Notes: generated by a model from the letters alone, not told the origin. A stretch of DNA of 7,655 nt from CAUTVF01 sp963541805 (GCA_963541805.1 CAUTVF010000046.1:1-7655); one strand, 5' to 3'; numbered from the stretch's first letter, positions 1 to 6,825 are shown. Made by a program: numbers and translations.

Positions 1-1770
1 TAGTGTTTTTTCTGTTTTTATTTTTTTATTTTGACTAGGTTTAGATGATTCTAATTGTAAAACGATTTTACGCATTATTTTTGTAATTACTCTTTCTAAT
101 TCTCTGACCCCCGCTTCCCTAGTGTAGAACCTTATGATATTTCTTATCGCTTCTCTATCAATATTGAAATCCGTTTCATTTAATAGGTGAATTTTTCTTT
201 GTTTCGGAATTATATGTTTGATTGCAATTTCTATTTTTTCGTCTTCTGTGTACCCTTCAATATTAATTATTTCCATTCTATCTAATAATGGACGTGGAAT
301 ATCATAACTGTTTGCAGTTGTAATAAACATTACATTTGACAAATCATAATCAACATCAAGATAGTGATCATTAAATGTTTTATTTTGTTCTGGATCCAAT
401 ACTTCTAACATTGCTGAAGATGGATCGCCTTTCCAATCTGCTCCCATCTTATCAATTTCATCAAGTAGCATCACCGGATTGTTATGTTCAGTTTTCTTTA
501 TTGATTGTATTATACATCCAGGCATAGATCCGATATAAGTTCTGCGATGTCCTCGAATTTCTGCTTCATCCTTAACTCCTCCCAAAGATACCCGGACAAA
601 ATCACGACCCAAAGCTTTTGCAATTGTTTTTCCAAGTGAGGTTTTTCCAACACCAGGAGGGCCAATTAAGCACAGTATCGATCCTTGGTTTTTTCCAGAT
701 CTTTTATGAACGGCAAGATATTCAAGAATCCTATCTTTCACTTTATCTAAAGCATAATGTTCTTCATTTAATATTTTTTCAGCATGTGCTATATCCTGAT
801 TTATATCTTCTTTTTTGTGCCATGGAACATCTAATAACCAATCTATATAATTTCTGATAACTCCTGCTTCTGCAGATATCATTTGTGTTTTCTTTAATTT
901 TGATATCTCAGCTTCTATTTTTTTACGTACATACTCTGGAGGTTTCTTGTCTGATAGTTTTTTTTCTATTTCTTCAACATCGTCGTCATCTCTACCCATT
1001 TCTTTTTGAATTGCTTTTATTTGTTCATTTAAATAAAAGTCTCTCTGGGATTTATCAATTTGTTTTTTTACCCTATTTTTTATTTTACTGTCTATTTGAA
1101 AAAACTCTAATTCCTTTTCTAATAGTTCATAAATGTATTGCAGTCTAGATTTAATATTATTTAATTCTAAAATTTTTTGCTTATTTTCTACTTTTATATC
1201 CATATGGAATAACATATTAAATATTATCGATATCGAATCTTGATTTACTTCCAAGGTTTCCAAGATAGAGGCTGGAATATCAGATTTTATTTGCATATAT
1301 TCTTTAAATTTTTCAATTACAACATGATTTAAATTTGCTATTTCAGTTTGCTGCTTTTTTGAAAATTTTGTATTTATATCATCAAGCAATACTATTTTTG
1401 CAAACAAACCATCTTTCTTTGTATCTGTTATTTCCTTTAATTCTCCACGTCTGATACCCTCGACCAATAATTTAATAGTTCCATCTGGCAATTTTAAATA
1501 TTGTAATATATTTACATACACTCCTATTTTAAATAAATCATTTGTGGATATTTCTTTTGAATTAAAATTTTTCTGCGTAACTACAAATATTTTCCTATCA
1601 TTTTTCATTACTGTATCAATTACAGATACGAAATTAGGATTTTCAATGAACAAAGGAATTATAAACTTTTCCAAAAGCACGATGTTTTTTAGTGCTATAA
1701 CAGGTACAATTATTTCTTCTTTAATTTTCTCTGCCTTGTCAGTTATGTTATTTTGTATCTTTTTTGTCAT
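1..1770 (-). CDS. lon: ATP-dependent protease Lon, partial (N-domain and AAA+ module; protease domain off the left edge)
   Basis: Lon is a cytoplasmic homohexameric AAA+ serine protease that unfolds and degrades misfolded and short-lived regulatory proteins. The 590 codons seen here run open to the window edge. Residues 1 to about 210 are the substrate-binding N-domain, which is rather degenerate at its start. The linker motif QRDFYLNEQIKAIQKEMG is at about 242-259. The Walker A motif GPPGVGKT is at 370-377, followed by the pore-loop region RGHRRTYIGSMPG. Walker B VMLLDEID is at 433-440, and sensor-1 TTAN ends at Asn487. The motif PRPLLDRMEII and the lid motif YTREAGVRELE follow. E. coli Lon has 784 residues, so about 190, including the Ser-Lys catalytic dyad, lie outside the window. 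The ATG at 1768-1770 is preceded by AGGA four bases upstream. The gene is divergent from the broken secreted-protein gene at 1927. Identification is very secure; whether the protease domain is intact cannot be seen. Confidence 0.97.
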   Translation of the reverse strand, partial: MTKKIQNNITDKAEKIKEEIIVPVIALKNIVLLEKFIIPLFIENPNFVSVIDTVMKNDRKIFVVTQKNFNSKEISTNDLFKIGVYVNILQYLKLPDGTIKLLVEGIRRGELKEITDTKKDGLFAKIVLLDDINTKFSKKQQTEIANLNHVVIEKFKEYMQIKSDIPASILETLEVNQDSISIIFNMLFHMDIKVENKQKILELNNIKSRLQYIYELLEKELEFFQIDSKIKNRVKKQIDKSQRDFYLNEQIKAIQKEMGRDDDDVEEIEKKLSDKKPPEYVRKKIEAEISKLKKTQMISAEAGVIRNYIDWLLDVPWHKKEDINQDIAHAEKILNEEHYALDKVKDRILEYLAVHKRSGKNQGSILCLIGPPGVGKTSLGKTIAKALGRDFVRVSLGGVKDEAEIRGHRRTYIGSMPGCIIQSIKKTEHNNPVMLLDEIDKMGADWKGDPSSAMLEVLDPEQNKTFNDHYLDVDYDLSNVMFITTANSYDIPRPLLDRMEIINIEGYTEDEKIEIAIKHIIPKQRKIHLLNETDFNIDREAIRNIIRFYTREAGVRELERVITKIMRKIVLQLESSKPSQNKKIKTEKTL

Positions 1771-1805
1771 TATATCCTGCTTATTTCAGTTACCGTAAAC
1801 TTAAA

Positions 1806-1835
1806 ATTATATAGTTATTATTTTTATTTAATCAA
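1806..1835 (-). promoter_or_regulatory. Putative sigma-70-type promoter of lon
   Basis: On the minus strand, TTGATT (1830-1835) and a perfect TATAAT (1806-1811) are separated by 18 bp. They lie 35-65 bp upstream of the lon ATG, which predicts a short leader of about 30 nt. I see no convincing heat-shock sigma-32 -10 element (CCCCAT-like). The -35 hexamer lies 3 bp from the inverted repeat at 1839-1862, so a protein bound there could affect this promoter. The region is AT-rich, so a chance match is possible. Confidence 0.5.
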
Positions 1836-1838
1836 GAT

Positions 1839-1862
1839 TAAATATAGTGCTTGCTATATTTA
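1839..1862. promoter_or_regulatory. Inverted repeat, candidate operator between divergent genes
   Basis: The perfect 9-bp arms TAAATATAG (1839-1847) and CTATATTTA (1854-1862) flank a 6-bp spacer, TGCTTG. The repeat lies in the 156-bp region between lon and the plus-strand gene, immediately upstream of the putative lon -35 and near the expected -35 position of the rightward gene. The symmetry suits a dimeric regulator. No regulator family can be assigned, and it is too short and too far from either start to be read as a terminator. Confidence 0.45.
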
Positions 1863-1887
1863 GTTTTAAATCATTGTAGTTTATGAT
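1860..1887 (+). promoter_or_regulatory. Possible weak promoter of the plus-strand gene
   Basis: A -10-like TATGAT at 1882-1887 has only a poor -35 match (TTAGTT, 1860-1865) 16 bp upstream. The predicted leader would be about 33 nt and contains the ribosome-binding site GGAGA at 1916-1920, six bases before the ATG at 1927. The weak -35 touches the inverted repeat at 1839-1862, which would suit an activated or repressed promoter. This call is tentative. Confidence 0.3.
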
Positions 1888-1926
1888 ATACCCTGGAAGG
1901 TACTTTGTTTTAAATGGAGATATATA

Positions 1927-2286
1927 ATGGGTAAGATTAGAGTAAAAACAAGTGTATTTGTTTTAATTACGTACTTGTCTATCCTGGGGGGGGGTAGAGC
2001 ACAATTTTCGAAAACCTCAGATATAACTAGATTAGAAAAATTAAAAAGTAGTTATACATCAGATATCAATGTTTTAACAAAGAAAAAGAATCAACAAAAG
2101 AAGGCGCAGGTTGCATTGTCTGTTGTTTCTGCAATATCTGGAGCGTCAGCTTTAGCAATGGGATTGACAGCAGCATTAAATAAAAATTTAACTGCGGGGC
2201 AGAAAAAAGGATTAATTGCAGGGGCAGTAGCTGCAGGAACTGTATCAGTTGGGACTGGAATTGGTACAGGGGGGTGTAACACATAA
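1927..2286 (+). CDS. N-terminal fragment of the interrupted secreted protein (119 aa as read)
   Basis: This is the portion that would be translated from the sequence as given. The N-terminus has Lys3, Arg5 and Lys7, then a hydrophobic core (TSVFVLITYLSIL), then three glycines encoded within a G9 run, then RA-QF, a plausible signal peptidase I site. After a Lys-rich helical stretch come two hydrophobic segments, residues 61-84 and 95-116, joined by a short polar turn (LNKNLTAGQKKG). Reading then stops at TAA 2284-2286, just after the G6 run, adding CNT as a short out-of-frame tail. If expressed, it would be a small exported protein ending in a hydrophobic hairpin. The start is supported by GGAGA at 1916-1920. 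It is probably a fragment of the longer gene, not a complete gene. Confidence 0.6.
   Translation: MGKIRVKTSVFVLITYLSILGGGRAQFSKTSDITRLEKLKSSYTSDINVLTKKKNQQKKAQVALSVVSAISGASALAMGLTAALNKNLTAGQKKGLIAGAVAAGTVSVGTGIGTGGCNT
1986..1994 (+). repeat. G9 homopolymer at the end of the signal peptide (putative phase-variation tract)
   Basis: Nine consecutive G fall within the codons for Leu20 to Gly23 of the secreted protein. At nine, the downstream frame stays open. With ten G the next codon is TAG; with eight G the frame runs 12 codons past CTG and stops at TAA. Such a run is conspicuous in AT-rich DNA and sits where contingency tracts are usually found, near the 5' end of a surface or secreted protein gene. 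Confidence 0.75.
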
Positions 2287-2851
2287 AAAAAATAAACTTC
2301 AGGAAGAAATTAATGATAATAATATGATATTGTCAAAAATTGATAGTGATATTGAAAAAACAAAAGAAAATATGAAAGATGATTATTTTGGTAACACTTT
2401 TGCATCTCAGTACTATGCAAAGAATAATGAAGTTATAGATGAATTTAATGGCAAAGTAGCAAATTCAGATAAAACAGAGGAAATAGTTACAAATAAATAT
2501 GGCAAAAAAGAAAAAGTTATAACCTATACTGATAAAAAAGATGGAACTGTCAGAAAAATGGTGATTGGGTTAAATGATGATGGAAGCGATAAATATGTTA
2601 GGTTATATGAGAATAATAAAACCTTTAATGAATTATATGGGAATAGCAAAACTGGTGAATATGAAATAAGAGAAGAAAATAATTCTAGTGGGCGTTATTT
2701 GACGGTTAATGCAACACCTGGTAAAGGTGGAACGTATAATCCTGTACCTAATGGATATGTTAGGGTTTATGATCCGGTTAAACAAAAAGAACAAATAGTT
2801 CATCCGGGTTTATTACCCGATGGAGTAACCATTGAAGATAAAGGTAAATAG
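2249..2851 (+). pseudogene. Central segment of the interrupted secreted protein (frame shifted relative to the N-terminal part)
   Basis: This open segment continues the protein after the G6 run. True continuity begins at about 2275 (VTHKKNKLQEE), and any TTG (2249) or ATG (2324) start inside it lacks a well-spaced ribosome-binding site. It opens with a helical, charged stretch (about 35 residues rich in Lys, Glu, Asp and Asn) and then becomes polar and probably beta-rich. Short Tyr/Gly/Asp phrases such as YGKKEKVITYTDKKDGT and NGYVRVYDP recur in style without being exact repeats. It ends at TAG 2849-2851, after which the same frame remains open. It has no signal peptide of its own, so independent function is unlikely. 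I recognise no domain. Confidence 0.6.
2269..2274 (+). repeat. G6 run at the frameshift site
   Basis: Six G occupy the codons for the last two glycines of the second hydrophobic segment. Upstream, coding is in the frame of the 1927 ATG; downstream it is one base later. Five G would join the two parts seamlessly (Gly-Gly-Val-Thr-His). It could be a slipped contingency tract, a fixed frameshift, a transcriptional-slippage site or an assembly error. Confidence 0.65.
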
Positions 2852-3277
2852 GGTAAAATATTAAAAGTTACTGATCCTAAGACCGCATATGATAAGAATG
2901 GTAATGTTAATTTAAAGCCGGATCCAAATTTAGAATCAAGAGTAGAAATTGATAATTCGACAGAATATGGATCTGATAAATCTACGAAAAGACTGAGTAT
3001 TCATAAGGGATTTAGTGCAGTTGATAGTAGAGGGAATCATCGAGATTTATATAAAAATGATGGTAGTGAAGAAGTCTTCTATTCTTACAGTTCAAGAGAT
3101 GAAAAAACTAAAGCGGTAGATAATTATGTGCCTCATACCGGTCATGATGGTATTTGTAATGGTAAGCCGTGGAATTTTATAAGAGAAAAAATTTACATCG
3201 ATGATCGTAAAACCACATGGAGATGGAATGATAAAGTCCCAGATTGGGTAACGAAAGAATGTGGTATTAAGAATTAA
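2852..3277 (+). pseudogene. C-terminal segment of the interrupted secreted protein
   Basis: After the in-frame TAG the same frame stays open for 141 codons to TAA at 3275-3277, a long run in such AT-rich DNA, which argues it was coding until recently. There is no ATG in this frame and no ribosome-binding site, so it would not be expressed by itself. The segment is polar (Lys, Asp, Asn, Ser, Tyr), and its last 50 residues contain two cysteines and four tryptophans (KPWNF, TTWRW, DWV), consistent with a small folded exported domain closed by a disulfide. That fold is an inference. No homologue is recognised. Confidence 0.55.
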
Positions 3278-3280
3278 AGT

Positions 3281-3306
3281 AAAACCGGGTTTATTCATCC
3301 GGTTTT
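3281..3306. terminator. Intrinsic terminator after the plus-strand gene, possibly bidirectional
   Basis: The arms AAAACCGG (3281-3288) and CCGGTTTT (3299-3306) form an 8-bp stem, extended by a G-T and a T-A pair around a 6-nt loop. The plus-strand transcript continues TTTTATTT, and the minus strand also has a T-rich run on its far side. It starts 4 nt after the TAA at 3275-3277. It may also stop minus-strand transcripts coming from 3449. Its presence directly after the third segment supports reading 1927-3277 as one gene. Confidence 0.75.
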
Positions 3307-3369
3307 ATTTACAAACAATATTGAAATTCAATTAATGTTGTTGAAAAATGAATAAATACAAACGAAATC

Positions 3370-3388
3370 AGGCATTATGGTAATGCTT
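3370..3388. repeat. Short hairpin in the convergent intergenic region
   Basis: GCATTA (3372-3377) and TAATGC (3381-3386) pair around a 3-nt loop, with one G-T and one A-T pair extending the stem. It lies 61 nt beyond the stop of the minus-strand DUF2066-like gene. It lacks a proper T-run on either strand, so it is at best a weak terminator or a 3'-end stability element. The rest of 3307-3448 holds nothing else I can support except a 12-bp palindrome, AAGAAATTTCTT. Confidence 0.3.
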
Positions 3389-3448
3389 CTTAACTTATGG
3401 ATTCATAAAAATTAACCTAAAGAAATTTCTTGTTTTATAATTATTTCA

Positions 3449-4474
3449 TTATCTTACAAGAATATAATTATTCTTGTCTTCAACAACAAATCCTTTTGTA
3501 TTTAAAGAATTTATAATTGTTCTCTTATTTGTTTTCGTTTTAAGAGATACCTGAATCATGTTCTGTGATACTGCTTTTACAAAAACTGAGTTAATATATT
3601 TTGTGTTTAGTAGCACATCTTCAATTTTCAAGATATCTGATATTGATTTAATTGCAAAAACCGCTATTAATTCACCTTTGTACCCTTTGCCATCAATTAT
3701 ATCTTGTTTGTATATATCATTTGATAACTGCAAAATTAATTTCGAAAGTATGCTGTATATGTCACTACTTCCAGAGAATGTCCATGTAATATCTTTTGAT
3801 GAATTTGTGTCTGTTTTTAAGAAGTCGAGTTTAACTTTTTGTTTTCCGAAATCAAATATACGAATAACCATAGCGCTTGTTGTGTTATATTGGTCACTTA
3901 TTTTATTGATGGTATCAATATCATGCTGAGCTGCGCTGGATAGAAAATTTTTAATATTATTTGGTATCATTATCGGAATAATATTGTCATATGACTGTTT
4001 GCATTCATTAATCGTATTGATTAACTTTTCAGTTTGATTAACTAAAATATTTTCATCATCTCCAATAGCAACCGGAATCATCAGGGTATTTGCAGGAGTG
4101 TCTGTTATAAATTTGTATTCTTTATCTTTCAAATATTCTCCGATTAAAGACATTCCAAAAGATATGTTCATATTTGCTTTGTATTTTGTTGATGATGTCT
4201 GTTCATTAGATATTTCAACTTCGGAAACAAAATTATTGATTTCATTCATTGAGACATTATTGATAATATGATCTACCTGTGTTGATATCATAATTTTATT
4301 TAGTACAGTTTTAAAAGCATCTTTTTTTGCTCTCTCAGTAGCAATTTGTTTTGCCTCTGATGATGAAGTACTTTTTTCCTCAACTTCTATATTATTGACT
4401 GTAAATAGGTCTTCTGCTTTTGCCATAAAATACTGGGAAAAAAACAGCAAAAATAATAATACAAGATTCTTCAT
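3449..4474 (-). CDS. DUF2066-like exported protein
   Basis: This 341-residue protein has a clear signal peptide: MKN, a Leu/Phe-rich core, and AKA-ED as a signal peptidase I site after residue 20. The mature protein is therefore expected in the periplasm or envelope. The start of the mature chain (DLFTVNNIEVEE, then an Ala/Lys-rich helix with ATERAKKDAFKTVLNKI) and the later phrase TLMIPVAIGDD resemble proteobacterial DUF2066 proteins, whose biochemical role is unknown. No catalytic motif is visible. I chose ATG 4472-4474 over an in-frame ATG 26 codons upstream because the signal peptide begins here, GGA lies 7 nt upstream, and the longer form would overlap the preceding gene by 68 nt. It starts 10 nt after that gene's stop, so the two are almost certainly co-transcribed. 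The family call is from memory of the pattern; export is secure. Confidence 0.75.
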   Translation of the reverse strand: MKNLVLLFLLFFSQYFMAKAEDLFTVNNIEVEEKSTSSSEAKQIATERAKKDAFKTVLNKIMISTQVDHIINNVSMNEINNFVSEVEISNEQTSSTKYKANMNISFGMSLIGEYLKDKEYKFITDTPANTLMIPVAIGDDENILVNQTEKLINTINECKQSYDNIIPIMIPNNIKNFLSSAAQHDIDTINKISDQYNTTSAMVIRIFDFGKQKVKLDFLKTDTNSSKDITWTFSGSSDIYSILSKLILQLSNDIYKQDIIDGKGYKGELIAVFAIKSISDILKIEDVLLNTKYINSVFVKAVSQNMIQVSLKTKTNKRTIINSLNTKGFVVEDKNNYILVR

Positions 4475-4484
4475 AAGTATTCCG

Positions 4485-5081
4485 TTATTTATCAGATTTT
4501 TCTGCTTGAGAAATATATTTAAATAATTCTGTTGTTGCAATTCCAGATACATAATCTGACATATTACTTTGTTTTACATTTTTATTTAACTTGGAGTACA
4601 TTTTAATTGATTTATTTAATGTATTGATTGTCGAATCTCCCGATAATACCTTGTCCAGTTCTGATTTTATCTGATTATTTACAATATTCTCGGTTTTATT
4701 CTGTAAAAACTTTGTCATTGGAGATTTTGATTTTGAAGTTGTTAATAACTTTATCGCGTCAATCAATGTCATTTCATCAATTGCATGATGTATAATTTTT
4801 TCTGCCACTTTTACCGGTTTCACTGTTAATTTTGATATTGTTTTATCTAAACTTGCAACATCTGATTTTAAACCAAACTTTTTAAGTAGAGGAATGAGTT
4901 TTGCAACTTCTGGAGGTAAATAATTCCCAATCCCATTTTTAATTAATTTTGAAACTGCCTGTGTCGTATATTTGTGAAGCTTTCCCGATACAATTTCTTT
5001 TGCATCACCTTTTAATTTTGCACATGATCCAAAAATGAAGATCATAAACACAGATAAGATTACTATTATATTATTTTTCAT
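4485..5081 (-). CDS. DUF4197-like lipoprotein
   Basis: This is a 198-residue protein with a lipoprotein signal: MKNN, a hydrophobic core and the lipobox FGSC with Cys20. Ala at position +2 favours outer-membrane sorting. The mature part is helical and follows the DUF4197 pattern: LPPEVAKLIPLLKKFGL (55-71), AIDEMTLIDAIKLL (100-113), MTKFLQNKT (122-130), and the ending DYVSGIATTELFKYISQAE. The family is widespread in Proteobacteria and its function is not established. The ATG (5079-5081) shares one base with the argS stop (TAATG), and GGAG lies 8 nt upstream inside the last argS codons, so translation is probably coupled to argS. An in-frame ATG 13 codons further upstream was rejected because it would put charged and polar residues ahead of the lipoprotein signal. 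Confidence 0.78.
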   Translation of the reverse strand: MKNNIIVILSVFMIFIFGSCAKLKGDAKEIVSGKLHKYTTQAVSKLIKNGIGNYLPPEVAKLIPLLKKFGLKSDVASLDKTISKLTVKPVKVAEKIIHHAIDEMTLIDAIKLLTTSKSKSPMTKFLQNKTENIVNNQIKSELDKVLSGDSTINTLNKSIKMYSKLNKNVKQSNMSDYVSGIATTELFKYISQAEKSDK

Positions 5082-6772
5082 TACATTTTCTCCACAATTG
5101 GTAGCCCCAACAAATTGCATACTAATTCCATTATTTCTTTTGTAAGTAATGCTATGTTTTCATTTTTATTTAAAATTTCATTACTTGCATAAAAAGTATT
5201 AAATATTTGCGCCAACTCAAACAAATACTCACATAGTATATGAGGTTTTTTTGTTAAATATGTTTGATCAATAACATCAGATATTCTTGCCAGTTGCAGC
5301 TGTAGTTTTTTTTCTGTGTCTGTTTTTGCAATAGCTATTTTATTTTTCAAATTTTCTTTACTTGATTTGTTTAAGATAGAATTAATTCTGACAATTGCAT
5401 ATAGTATATACGCTGCTGTTTTACCCTCTGAGGCTGTAGCTTTATCTAAATTAAAAATGTAACTTTGTGTTAAATCATTCATCAAATCAGCAAATTTTAA
5501 ACATGCAATTCCAACAGAACTTCCAATCTTATTTTTTTCTTCATCTGTGAAATTTTTGTTTTCCAGTTTTTTGATACCTTTTTCAATTGCTTCATCTGTT
5601 ACATCAGATAATTTGACACTTCCACCATCTCTGCTTTTCAAAGGTTTTCCATCACTACCACAAATAGGTCCAAATGGAAAATGTTTTAACAAAGTTTTAT
5701 TTTTATCAACAATACCTGTTTTATACGCCGCTGCAAAAATTTGATCAAAATACATAATCTGTCGATTGTCTGTAAAATACAGTATCTCATCAGGATTCCA
5801 TGTATCAACTCTGTTTATAAGCGTCCCAAAATCTGTTGAAGCATACATCAATCCGCCATTTGTTTTTTCAATTATTACTGGTGGTAATTTTTTACCATTT
5901 GCATCATCTGGAGATAAAGTAATTATATATGCTCCATTATCTAAAACCGCTGTCCCATCACTTTTCCATTTTGCAACAATCTCCTTTGCCGCTTTATCTG
6001 CGGTTGATTCTCCGTACCAAACATCAAAATGAGCATTTAAAATATTAACCAATTCTTTTGCTTTTGAAATTGAAAGATCTGTAAATTGCCTCCAAATCCT
6101 GGTTGCATCTGGGTCCCCATTTTGTAAATCATTTGTTGCTTGTAAAGCCCGTTCATTAAATTCAGGATCCTTTTTTGCTTTTTCTGATGCTGCTGGGTAG
6201 ATTGTGGACAAGTTTTCCAAAGTTACTCCACTTTCTGCAAGTCCTCTTTCACGAATTTCTGTTATGATTAGCCCCATTGGTTTTCCCCAATCTCCAAGAT
6301 GAACATCCGATATAACCTTATCTCCTTTTGCTCTATAAATTCTGGCAACTGTTTCCCCCAATATTGTTGACCTGATATGTCCAATGTGTAAATCTTTACC
6401 TATGTTATACCCTCCGAAATCTATAATTACAGTTTTTGGATTTTCCGTTTTATTTATTCGCAATTCTGGATGAATAAACAAATTATTCACATATTCTGCA
6501 ATGAAATTTTCGCTTAATTTTATGTTAATAAATCCGGCCCCAGCAACAGATACATCTGAAAATCTAGTGTCTTTTGTTAGTTCATCACAAATAGTTTTGG
6601 CAACATCTTTTGGAGTATTCCCAATCTGTTTTGCAATGCTGAATGCAATATTACTTTGATAATCGCATAAATCTTTTCTGTTCGATATTTGAACCAATTT
6701 TGTGTTTTTCTCATATTTAATATTTAGTGTATTAAGAACCAGCTCTAAAATATTATTTAATATTGCTTCCAT
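5081..6772 (-). CDS. argS: Arginine--tRNA ligase (ArgRS)
   Basis: This class I synthetase charges tRNA-Arg with arginine using ATP in the cytoplasm. At 563 residues it is a normal length. The N-terminal tRNA-recognition (Add1-like) domain spans about 1-105, ending AGAGFINIKL. The HIGH signature is exact (HIGH, 129-132) within GKDLHIGHIRST, followed by DVHLGDWGKPMG at 156-167. The KMSKS-equivalent loop is GKPLKSRDGG at 375-384, degenerate as is usual for ArgRS. The anticodon-binding domain includes SEGKTAAYILYAIVRI (448-463), CEYLFELAQIFNTFY (514-528) and the typical ending NLLGLPIVEKM. The YPAASEKAKKDPEF insertion and the DVHLGDWG form match alphaproteobacterial-type enzymes as I recall them. 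The start ATG has AAGGA 7 nt upstream. It is the first gene of a tight unit with the DUF4197- and DUF2066-like genes. No defects seen. Confidence 0.97.
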   Translation of the reverse strand: MEAILNNILELVLNTLNIKYEKNTKLVQISNRKDLCDYQSNIAFSIAKQIGNTPKDVAKTICDELTKDTRFSDVSVAGAGFINIKLSENFIAEYVNNLFIHPELRINKTENPKTVIIDFGGYNIGKDLHIGHIRSTILGETVARIYRAKGDKVISDVHLGDWGKPMGLIITEIRERGLAESGVTLENLSTIYPAASEKAKKDPEFNERALQATNDLQNGDPDATRIWRQFTDLSISKAKELVNILNAHFDVWYGESTADKAAKEIVAKWKSDGTAVLDNGAYIITLSPDDANGKKLPPVIIEKTNGGLMYASTDFGTLINRVDTWNPDEILYFTDNRQIMYFDQIFAAAYKTGIVDKNKTLLKHFPFGPICGSDGKPLKSRDGGSVKLSDVTDEAIEKGIKKLENKNFTDEEKNKIGSSVGIACLKFADLMNDLTQSYIFNLDKATASEGKTAAYILYAIVRINSILNKSSKENLKNKIAIAKTDTEKKLQLQLARISDVIDQTYLTKKPHILCEYLFELAQIFNTFYASNEILNKNENIALLTKEIMELVCNLLGLPIVEKM

Positions 6773-6798
6773 TTAAAATCCTTCGTTATTGATTTTGC

Positions 6799-6825
6799 AT
6801 AATAAAATAATCATTAAAAAAAGCA
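6799..6825 (-). promoter_or_regulatory. Possible argS promoter overlapping the lpxA terminator
   Basis: The 41 bp between the lpxA terminator and argS are the only space for a separate promoter. A -10-like TATTAT (6799-6804) has a TTGCTT (6820-6825) 15 bp upstream, a short spacer, and that -35 lies inside the terminator's descending arm. If real, argS has its own promoter; otherwise it depends on readthrough from lpxA. The call is weak because any AT-rich stretch offers similar matches. Confidence 0.25.

Larger units (their letters stand above)
1927..3277 (+). pseudogene. Secreted protein of unknown function, split by one frameshift and one in-frame TAG (disrupted or phase-variable)
   Basis: I do not recognise the family. 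Removing one G from the G6 run at 2269-2274 and reading through TAG (2849-2851) gives one continuous frame of about 449 residues ending at TAA 3275-3277. Predicted layout: signal peptide (1 to about 25), charged coiled-coil-like stretch (about 30-60), two Ala/Gly-rich hydrophobic segments (about 61-84 and 95-116), a second Glu/Lys/Asn-rich helical stretch (about 120-155), then a polar, Tyr- and Gly-rich C-terminal part with two late cysteines (ICNG and KECG). No known catalytic motif is visible. GGAGA precedes the ATG with good spacing. It is the only plus-strand gene here, lying between convergent and divergent neighbours. Two unrelated lesions favour a decaying gene. The G9 and G6 runs leave open phase variation or a sequencing indel at G6. 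Confidence 0.7.

Noticed and set aside
618..1798. Plus-strand open frames at 618-857, 885-1148 and 1544-1798
   Set aside because: They are antisense to the unambiguous lon coding sequence and consist of low-complexity Phe/Leu-rich translations expected from the complement of AT-rich coding DNA.
2066..2284. Minus-strand open frames at 2066-2284 and 2091-2282
   Set aside because: They are antisense to the hydrophobic hairpin of the plus-strand exported protein, with no ribosome-binding site or recognisable content.
2852..3277. Third segment as an independent gene
   Set aside because: There is no ATG in frame and no ribosome-binding site; it reads as the continuation of the upstream frame beyond TAG.
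3092..3298. Minus-strand open frame overlapping the 3' end of the plus-strand gene
   Set aside because: It starts within the terminator hairpin and is antisense to the C-terminal segment, which keeps a long open frame in the sense direction.
3558..3929. Plus-strand 123-codon open frame
   Set aside because: It is antisense to the DUF2066-like gene, which has a signal peptide, a ribosome-binding site and operon spacing.
4475..4552. Upstream in-frame ATG extending the DUF2066-like protein by 26 residues
   Set aside because: It would hide the signal peptide inside the protein and overlap the DUF4197-like gene by 68 nt; the internal ATG has a ribosome-binding site and a proper signal sequence.
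5082..5120. Upstream in-frame ATG extending the lipoprotein by 13 residues
   Set aside because: It would bury the lipoprotein signal and lie wholly inside argS, while ATG 5079-5081 has GGAG at good spacing.
5547..6032. Plus-strand open frames at 5547-5744 and 5766-6032
   Set aside because: They are antisense to argS, whose motifs are continuous through this region.
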